Shown here: positions 58,975 to 64,000 of the stretch, one piece after another
Numbering within the stretch: the stretch's first letter is position 1
Layout of the letters: every line of letters begins with the position of its first letter
Translations under genes and position numbers: made by a program
Notes under the pieces: generated by a model
Told to the model about the DNA's origin: nothing
Databases searched by the model: none
What the model saw: the letters and a program-made list of their open reading frames with translations, nothing else
From: Candidatus Amarobacillus elongatus
GTDB lineage: Bacteria > Chloroflexota > Dehalococcoidia > Tepidiformales > Tepidiformaceae
Length of the DNA stretch: 64,000 nucleotides
Direction of reading: 5' to 3'
Assembly: GCA_016703545.1 (NCBI GenBank)
Contig: JADJBX010000007.1
Coordinates: forward strand, 1-64,000

Positions 58975-60558
58975 TCAGCGGCGCAGGCGGCGGACGGCTT
59001 CCGAGAGCTCTGGGAGGCGGAGCCAGGCGGCGGCGGCCGCGTAGGTCAGCCCCCCTGCCGCGGCGCCCGCGATCGCCGTGACGGCATTCTGGGCCATGGT
59101 CGCGTGTTCGTAGCGGCTGAATCCGACGGCCATGAAGAGCGCCATCGCGGCGGCCGCCAGCGATATGCGCGCGATGTGGGCGAGGTCGGGGGCGGCGGTG
59201 GCGCCGGTGCGGCGCCCGTACGCGCGCCACAGCAGCAGCCATTCGGCCCAGGAGGCTGCGGAGACGCTGAAGGCGAGCCCTTCATGCTCGAAGCGGCCCC
59301 AGAGGGCGGCGCTGAGCACGAAGTTCACAATCACCGCGCCCACCGCGAGGATCACGGGGGAGCGCGTATCGCCGAGGGCGTAGAAACCGCGGCTGTGGAT
59401 TTCGATCCCGGCCTGGGGAATGATCCCGAGGCAGTACCAGCCCAGCGCCGAAGCGGTGATGGCGGCATCGGTGGCGGTGAATTCGCCGCGCTGCAGCAGG
59501 AGCACCGTCGCCGGGCCGCGCAGCAGCGCGAGGCCGATGGCCGCGGGGATGGTCAGGAACATGATCACCCGCAGCACCTTCGACACCGTCTCGCGCAGGG
59601 CGTCCATGTTCTCGTCGGCGCTGTGCTCGGCGAGCGTGGGGAAGACGGCCGTGGAGAGCGCCATCCCGAACAGCGCGAGCGGCAACCCCGCCAGCAGCCA
59701 CGCGTACGTCAGGTTCGAAATCGCGGCCGCGCCCACCTTCGAGGCGAAGTAGGTGGTGATGACGAAGTTGAGCTGCGCGGCGGCGAGACCGATGACGCGC
59801 GGCCCCATCAGCCGCCCCACCTCGCGCACGGGCGAATCGCGCCAGTCGAAGCTCCAGCTGTACCGCATCCGTTCGCGAACGAGCCCCGGGAGCTGCGTCG
59901 CCAGGTGCAGGCCCGCGCCCGCGACGACGCCCACCGCCAGCCCTTCGACCCCGAACGGGCCGGATAGCAGGACCGCGCCGAGGATGATCGCGAGGTTGTA
60001 CACCATCGGCGCGAGGGCGGGCAGGAAGAACGCCCGGCGCGCGTTGAGAATGCCCGTGACCATGCCACTGATGGAGAAGAGCAGCGGCGACAGGAGCATC
60101 AGGCGCGTGAGGGAGACCGCCTTCTCGGTGAGTTCGTCATGGCGGCCGATGTCGTCGCCGAGGCCCGGCGCGAGCAGCGGGACGAGCAGGGGCGCGAACG
60201 CGAACGCGACCAGGCAGAGGACCGCGGTGGAGACGGTGATGAGGTTGAGGACGTTGCTCGCGAGCCGCCAGGCGCGCTCCTCGCCTTCGCGCCGGTAGAC
60301 GCGCGCGAACACGGGGATGAAGGCGCTGCCGAGCGTGGCGCCCGCCAGCACCTGGAAAATCAGGTCCGGGATGCGGAAGGCGACCCAGTAGGCATCCAGT
60401 TCGGGGCTCGACCCGAACGCCTCGGCGATGGCGACCGTGCGCAGGACGCCGAGCAGGCGCGACCCCAGGAAGCCGAAGGCGACGATGGCGGCGGCGATGG
60501 CAAGGCCGCCCGCGCGGGATGCGGGAGCCGCCGGGGGACTGGCGGGGGCGCCGGTCAT
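58975..60558 (-). CDS. murJ: Lipid II flippase MurJ
   Basis: 527 residues, about 14 membrane helices. N-terminal GFLGSRLLGVLRTVAIAEAF and AYWVAFRIPDLIFQVLAGAT with GSAFIPVFARV are the MurJ/MviN signature. Moves lipid-linked peptidoglycan precursor across the membrane. The ATG at 60558 is preferred because TACGAT lies seven bases before it; the ATG nine bases upstream overlaps that hexamer. Confidence 0.93.
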   Translation of the reverse strand: MTGAPASPPAAPASRAGGLAIAAAIVAFGFLGSRLLGVLRTVAIAEAFGSSPELDAYWVAFRIPDLIFQVLAGATLGSAFIPVFARVYRREGEERAWRLASNVLNLITVSTAVLCLVAFAFAPLLVPLLAPGLGDDIGRHDELTEKAVSLTRLMLLSPLLFSISGMVTGILNARRAFFLPALAPMVYNLAIILGAVLLSGPFGVEGLAVGVVAGAGLHLATQLPGLVRERMRYSWSFDWRDSPVREVGRLMGPRVIGLAAAQLNFVITTYFASKVGAAAISNLTYAWLLAGLPLALFGMALSTAVFPTLAEHSADENMDALRETVSKVLRVIMFLTIPAAIGLALLRGPATVLLLQRGEFTATDAAITASALGWYCLGIIPQAGIEIHSRGFYALGDTRSPVILAVGAVIVNFVLSAALWGRFEHEGLAFSVSAASWAEWLLLWRAYGRRTGATAAPDLAHIARISLAAAAMALFMAVGFSRYEHATMAQNAVTAIAGAAAGGLTYAAAAAWLRLPELSEAVRRLRR

Positions 60559-60565
60559 CGCGCTC

Positions 60566-60571
60566 ATCGTA
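60566..60571 (-). promoter_or_regulatory. -10 hexamer TACGAT of murJ
   Basis: Seven-base gap to the ATG at 60558. Confidence 0.5.
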
Positions 60572-60640
60572 GGCCAAAACCGCGACGACGCGAGAGCCGG
60601 GCGGCCGCGGCCCGCGCATGCCCCTCCTCATCGCCTCCTG

Positions 60641-60646
60641 TAGAGT
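60641..60646 (+). promoter_or_regulatory. -10 hexamer TAGAGT of the MBL-GcvT operon
   Basis: Six-base gap to the GTG at 60653. Confidence 0.55.
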
Positions 60647-60652
60647 GCGGCC

Positions 60653-61513
60653 GTGGACGCGCGAATGTACCGGGTGGGCGAGTTCGAGATCGCCATCGTT
60701 TCCGATGGGTACATCAAGCTGGACGCGGGCGCCGTCAACGGGCTCGTGCCGCGCCTGCTCTGGGAGCCGGTCATCGGCGCCGAAAACGTCGATGCGCAGC
60801 ACCGGATGGCCCTGGGGCTGAACTGCATGGTCGTCCGGCGCGGCGGCGATGTGCTGCTCATCGAGACCGGCATGGGGAACAAGCACGGCCCCCAGGTTCG
60901 TGAGAAGAGCTTCCCCGGCGACTACGGCTACCTCGTGGGCGCGCTCGCCGGGCTGGGCCTCCAGCCGGAAGACGTGACCGCCGTCGCGAACACGCATCTG
61001 CACACGGACCACTGCGGCTGGAACACCGTCCGCCGCGACGACGGCACGCTCGTGCCCACCTTCCCCCGGGCGCGGTACTTCATCCAGGCGGGCGAATACG
61101 AGGCCGCCATGCACCCCAACGAACGCACGCGGGGCACCTACTTCGCCGAGAACTTCGAACCGCTCGCGAGCACGGGGCAGCTGGAGCTGGTCTCGGGGGA
61201 GGCGCAGGTCATCCCCGGGGTGCACTTCCTCGCGATGCCGGGGCACACCGCCGACCACGCCGCGCTCGTGCTGTCGTCCAACGGCGAGACCGCGCTGTAC
61301 ACGGGGGACCTTGTGCACCACGCCGTCCAGCTGGAGCGGCCGGCATGGATCGCGGCGTTCGATATTCTGCCGCTGGTCTCGCTCGAATCGAAGAAGCAGC
61401 TCGCGGAGCGGGCAATCCGGGAACGCGCGCTCGTGATCATGACGCACGCCGAATTCCCCGGCGTGGGGCGCTTGACCGAGCGGGACGGCCGCCGCACGTT
61501 CATCCCGGAATGA
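60653..61513 (+). CDS. Metallo-beta-lactamase fold hydrolase
   Basis: 286 residues. THLHTDHCGWN (His115, His117, Asp119, His120), FLAMPGHTADHAAL, and YTGDLVHH give a full binuclear zinc site; the terminal THAEFPG supplies the last His. Quorum-quenching lactonase or hydroxyacylglutathione-type enzymes share this layout; substrate unknown. First gene of a tightly packed operon (ATGA overlap to the GcvT-like gene). Confidence 0.88.
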   Translation: MDARMYRVGEFEIAIVSDGYIKLDAGAVNGLVPRLLWEPVIGAENVDAQHRMALGLNCMVVRRGGDVLLIETGMGNKHGPQVREKSFPGDYGYLVGALAGLGLQPEDVTAVANTHLHTDHCGWNTVRRDDGTLVPTFPRARYFIQAGEYEAAMHPNERTRGTYFAENFEPLASTGQLELVSGEAQVIPGVHFLAMPGHTADHAALVLSSNGETALYTGDLVHHAVQLERPAWIAAFDILPLVSLESKKQLAERAIRERALVIMTHAEFPGVGRLTERDGRRTFIPE

Positions 61514-62556
61514 CGCACAACGACCGCATCTACCACCTCGCGCTGCGGGAGATTCACCAGGCCGCGGGCGCGACCTTCGCCGTGCGCACCGGATGGTCGT
61601 TGCCGGAGCAGTACGGCGATGCGGCGCGAGAGCACGCCGCCCTCCGCGGCCACGCCGCCCTGTTCGACCGTTCCCATCACAGCCGCTTCATCGTCTCCGG
61701 CACGGACGCGGGCGACCTCCTCTCGGCGGTGTTCGCAGGGCACGTGAACGAGCTGGACGAAGGCCGGGCGATGCGCGCGGCCGCACTCGACGAGATGGGC
61801 CGCATCGTCGACCTCGCGCTCATCGCGCGCACGGGCGGCATCGCCTACATGGTCACAGGCGAACCGGGGCAGCGGTTCCAGACCTTCGAGCGGCTGCAAG
61901 CGGCCCGCGGCGCGGATTGGGACGTGCGCGTCGAGGATCGCACGGAGACGACCTGCCTCCTCGGGGTGGCCGGGCCGGCGGCGGCCGCGCTCTGCGAACA
62001 GCACCTCGGCGAAGGGCTCCCGGCGCGCCTGCAGCGGCTGCACACGGTGACGTTCGAATTTCACGGCTTCCGCACCCTGGTCACGCGTACGAGCGACATC
62101 GGCGAGGACGGGTTCGAATTCATGCTCGCGCCGGCGGTTGCGCAGCACATCATCGAGACACTGGGGCAGGCGGGCGTGCCGCTGGCGGGACAGGCCGCGC
62201 TGGAAAGCGCGCGCATCGAGGCGTGTATTCCCGCCTTCGACCCCGACCTGGCGCCCGGCTACACCCCCGCCCAGGCCGACCTCGATCAGCTGCTGGACAT
62301 CCCCGGAGGGGAAGAAGGCGTGATCCTCAGCGCCGTGCTACTCGAAGGGGAGAGCGTTCCCCCCGCGGGCACGCCCGTGACCGCGAGCGGGCGGCGCGCC
62401 GGGGAATTGCGGTCGTGCGTGCGATCGCTTGGGATTGGCAGCGTCATCGGGCTGGCCTCGGTGGCGACGGATGTGGCGTTGCCAGGCGCCGAACTTGACC
62501 TTGCCGGGATTCGCGCCACGATCACGGCCAAGCCCTTTTTGCGCCGGAGAAGCTAA
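61510..62556 (+). CDS. GcvT-like aminomethyltransferase / folate-binding protein
   Basis: 348 residues. GcvT fold: HAALFDRSHHSRFIVSGTDA, GRIVDLALIARTGGIAYMVT, FRTLVTRTSDIGEDGFEFML and the C-terminal barrel (GTPVTASGRRAGELRSCVRS...GLASVATDVALPGAEL). It is shorter and more divergent than true GcvT, and no gcvH or gcvP is nearby, so a sarcosine- or dimethylsulfoniopropionate-type demethylase or a YgfZ-like folate protein is equally possible. Two bases separate it from the next gene. Confidence 0.8.
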   Translation: MTHNDRIYHLALREIHQAAGATFAVRTGWSLPEQYGDAAREHAALRGHAALFDRSHHSRFIVSGTDAGDLLSAVFAGHVNELDEGRAMRAAALDEMGRIVDLALIARTGGIAYMVTGEPGQRFQTFERLQAARGADWDVRVEDRTETTCLLGVAGPAAAALCEQHLGEGLPARLQRLHTVTFEFHGFRTLVTRTSDIGEDGFEFMLAPAVAQHIIETLGQAGVPLAGQAALESARIEACIPAFDPDLAPGYTPAQADLDQLLDIPGGEEGVILSAVLLEGESVPPAGTPVTASGRRAGELRSCVRSLGIGSVIGLASVATDVALPGAELDLAGIRATITAKPFLRRRS

Positions 62557-62558
62557 CT

Positions 62559-63113
62559 ATGGTCATGCCCCCCATGGACATGAACATCTACATTCCCGAT
62601 CCCGCCGCCGTGGTGGAGTTGAACTTTGGCGACCACTGGCGTGCCCGGTGGGTCGAGACCGACACCCTCCCCAAGGGCGCGCCCCTGACGTATGGCTACG
62701 TCGTCGTCTGCATGGGCGACAAGGGGTACCTCACGCGGGAGAAAGGCGCCGAACGCTTCGGCACCGTGGGCGGCCCCGTGCCCGAGGGCGAGACCGCCGC
62801 GGCGTGGCTGAAGCGCACGGTGATGGAGCAGACGGGGGTCACTCCCGGCCGCATCGAGCTGCTGGGCTACTTCGATTGCCGCGCCACCAGCCACAACCCG
62901 GACTACGAAGCGGGGGCGGCCACGGTGCGCCCCGTGTACCTGGTCTCGGCGAAGTCCATCAAGGACCTCGGTGCGAGCTCCCGCTACGAGCGGCGGCGGA
63001 TGCCGATGAACGAGTTCGCCGTGGAGATCCGCAAGCGGCACCCGGAAGTCGATTCGCAGCTGCAGACGGCCATCAACACGCACATGACGCTGTTCCTGCG
63101 GGGCGAGGTCTAG
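62559..63113 (+). CDS. Nudix-like protein with degenerate catalytic box
   Basis: 184 residues. The segment GGPVPEGETAAAWLKRTVMEQTGV overlays on the Nudix box, but the essential R-E-x-x-E-E run is R-T-V-M-E-Q, so the metal-binding glutamates are mostly lost. A Nudix fold without normal pyrophosphatase activity is likely. Starts MVMPPMDM; start uncertain (ATG 62559, 62565 or 62574) because no clear signal precedes. Confidence 0.65.
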   Translation: MVMPPMDMNIYIPDPAAVVELNFGDHWRARWVETDTLPKGAPLTYGYVVVCMGDKGYLTREKGAERFGTVGGPVPEGETAAAWLKRTVMEQTGVTPGRIELLGYFDCRATSHNPDYEAGAATVRPVYLVSAKSIKDLGASSRYERRRMPMNEFAVEIRKRHPEVDSQLQTAINTHMTLFLRGEV

Positions 63114-63123
63114 CGGAGGGGCG

Positions 63124-63915
63124 GTGGCCGTCAAGCTCCTGTTCCTCGGCAATTCCAACGACGCCAACCCGGACATCCCGGAGGAGCAGCGTTCCCCCGC
63201 GCGCACCGCGGCGCTGCTGGCCGAGTCGATCGGCGAGCCCGTCGAGGTGACGATGCGGAACGCCTGGGCCGACGCCGCCCTGCCGGGGCTCGTCGAGAAG
63301 TGGATGCTGCGCTACCAGCCGGACATCGTGCTGTTCAAGGTGAACTGGTACTGGTACGGGTACGAATCGGTGCCGGCGAAGGTGGAACGCGTGCTCGGCC
63401 GCGTGGGATCGCTCCCCGCGAAGGCCGGCAAACGCGCGGCCGAGACACCCGCGATCGGCCACCGGCGGCTCTTCCACCAGCTCCGCCGCCTCGCCTACCG
63501 GTTCATCGGCGGCGATGCCCCCTTCAGCGAACAGCAAGTCATCGATGTTTCGACCGCCGTCATTCGCAAGATCCTCGCGCATGAGGACGTCGTCCTCGTG
63601 GTCAAGGGCACGGCCACGTACCACCTCGATGGCGAACCCGCGGTCGCTGACTACCGCGCGCGTTTCGTGCGAAAGCGCGACCGGGTGGAGGGCACGCTCG
63701 CGGCGCTGTGCGCGCGGCTCGGCGTGCGCTGGGCCGACAACCGGAACACGGGCGGCCTCGAACACGCGGGCGTCGAGGACGGCGACGGCATTCACCACGA
63801 TGTGGGCGTCCAGGAGCTGATGGCCGGCCACCACGTGCGTGACCTCGCGGAGGCGTGGAAGGCGGCCGGCCGCCAGGCCGCGAGCACGCGCGAAGGGCCG
63901 CTGGCGGCGCGTTAG
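63124..63915 (+). CDS. SGNH-type hydrolase-like protein
   Basis: 263 residues. Block I resembles GDS as FLGNSNDANP, block III-like DIVLFKVNWYW, and block V as DGIHHDVG with Asp-x-x-His, so an SGNH/GDSL esterase fold is likely, with Asn or Ser variation at the first motif. GTG at 63124 with GGAGGGG seven bases upstream, 10 bases after the Nudix-like stop. End of the operon; its stop overlaps the converging partial gene. Confidence 0.7.
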   Translation: MAVKLLFLGNSNDANPDIPEEQRSPARTAALLAESIGEPVEVTMRNAWADAALPGLVEKWMLRYQPDIVLFKVNWYWYGYESVPAKVERVLGRVGSLPAKAGKRAAETPAIGHRRLFHQLRRLAYRFIGGDAPFSEQQVIDVSTAVIRKILAHEDVVLVVKGTATYHLDGEPAVADYRARFVRKRDRVEGTLAALCARLGVRWADNRNTGGLEHAGVEDGDGIHHDVGVQELMAGHHVRDLAEAWKAAGRQAASTREGPLAAR

Positions 63916-64000
63916 CCGCGCGCGTGCTCCGCGTCCCGGCGTTCGCGTTCCTGCGCGCGCTGAATCGCCTCGTCGCTCGGGAAGGACTCGCCGGTGAGGG
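63912..64000 (-). CDS. C-terminal end of an unknown protein (continues beyond window)
   Basis: Reads LTGESFPSDEAIQRAQERER then RDAEHARG-stop on the minus strand: a charged helical tail. The stop TAA (63912-63914) overlaps the TAG of the converging SGNH-like gene. Only 28 residues are visible. Confidence 0.55.
   Translation of the reverse strand, partial: LTGESFPSDEAIQRAQERERRDAEHARG

Overview
The window is a high-GC, gene-dense bacterial chromosome segment with no rRNA, tRNA, CRISPR array, prophage or insertion sequence that I can see. Its content (two-domain copper oxidase, GTG starts, MmyB-type regulators, ABC-2 transporters, a poly-HAMP hybrid kinase, a matrixin-type secreted protease) and gene style fit a member of the Chloroflexota (Dehalococcoidia/Tepidiforma-like). 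That placement is inferred from protein style only and is tentative.

Layout. 1-5 kb: 3' end of a NirK-type copper oxidase, dCTP deaminase, a secreted metzincin protease and a frameshifted ABC exporter. 5-16 kb: a large multi-PAS hybrid kinase, cytochrome P450, alpha/beta hydrolase, an SDR/DUF2231 pair, an ECF sigma/ChrR-like anti-sigma pair, a DinB-like protein, and a run of membrane and coiled-coil genes. 17-24 kb: an overlapping operon SirB1-like / CRP-FNR regulator / GDPD-like / HemW, then a lipoprotein hydrolase, a small membrane protein, an enoyl-CoA hydratase and a cluster-less Rieske-like protein. 24-32 kb: a 6.3-kb gene for a hybrid kinase built on 276-bp tandem repeats (poly-HAMP), translationally coupled to a second REC-PAS-kinase. 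32-41 kb: thioesterase, DinB, VOC protein, a PIN toxin-antitoxin pair, purH under a ZTP riboswitch, thiamine pyrophosphokinase, a ferredoxin, carbonic anhydrase, tsaE-tsaB, ndk and a decayed gene. 41-47 kb: an IPT-repeat secreted protein and a four-gene operon of two ABC-2 transporters. 47-64 kb: acyl-CoA dehydrogenase, zinc-ribbon and lipoprotein genes, a duplicated MmyB-type regulator, ROK kinase, LipA, threonine dehydratase, SDR, MurJ and an operon MBL / GcvT-like / Nudix-like / SGNH-like.

Three window-wide patterns stand out. (1) About 26 genes have a -10-like hexamer (consensus TAnnnT) exactly 6-8 bases before an ATG or GTG, leaving no room for a ribosome-binding site, so they are probably leaderless; internal operon genes and a minority of first genes have a good GGAGG. 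I used this rule to choose starts. (2) Many intergenic gaps carry short arrays of degenerate 7-base tandem repeats (GAGAWAN, AGTGCTG, GGAACYG, GGTTGCG types), mostly near gene ends. (3) Six or seven otherwise intact genes carry one-base indels, often in C or G runs, which suggests assembly errors more than decay; in the poly-HAMP gene the repeat periodicity itself shows the missing base.

Functionally the segment mixes housekeeping (purH, tsaBE, ndk, lipA, murJ, hemW, dcd) with heavy signal transduction (four histidine kinases, a sigma/anti-sigma pair, CRP-FNR and XRE regulators). A palindromic CRP-FNR-type box at 38766, a CRP-FNR gene at 18284 and the NirK-type oxidase hint at redox or nitrogen-oxide control, but this link is inference.
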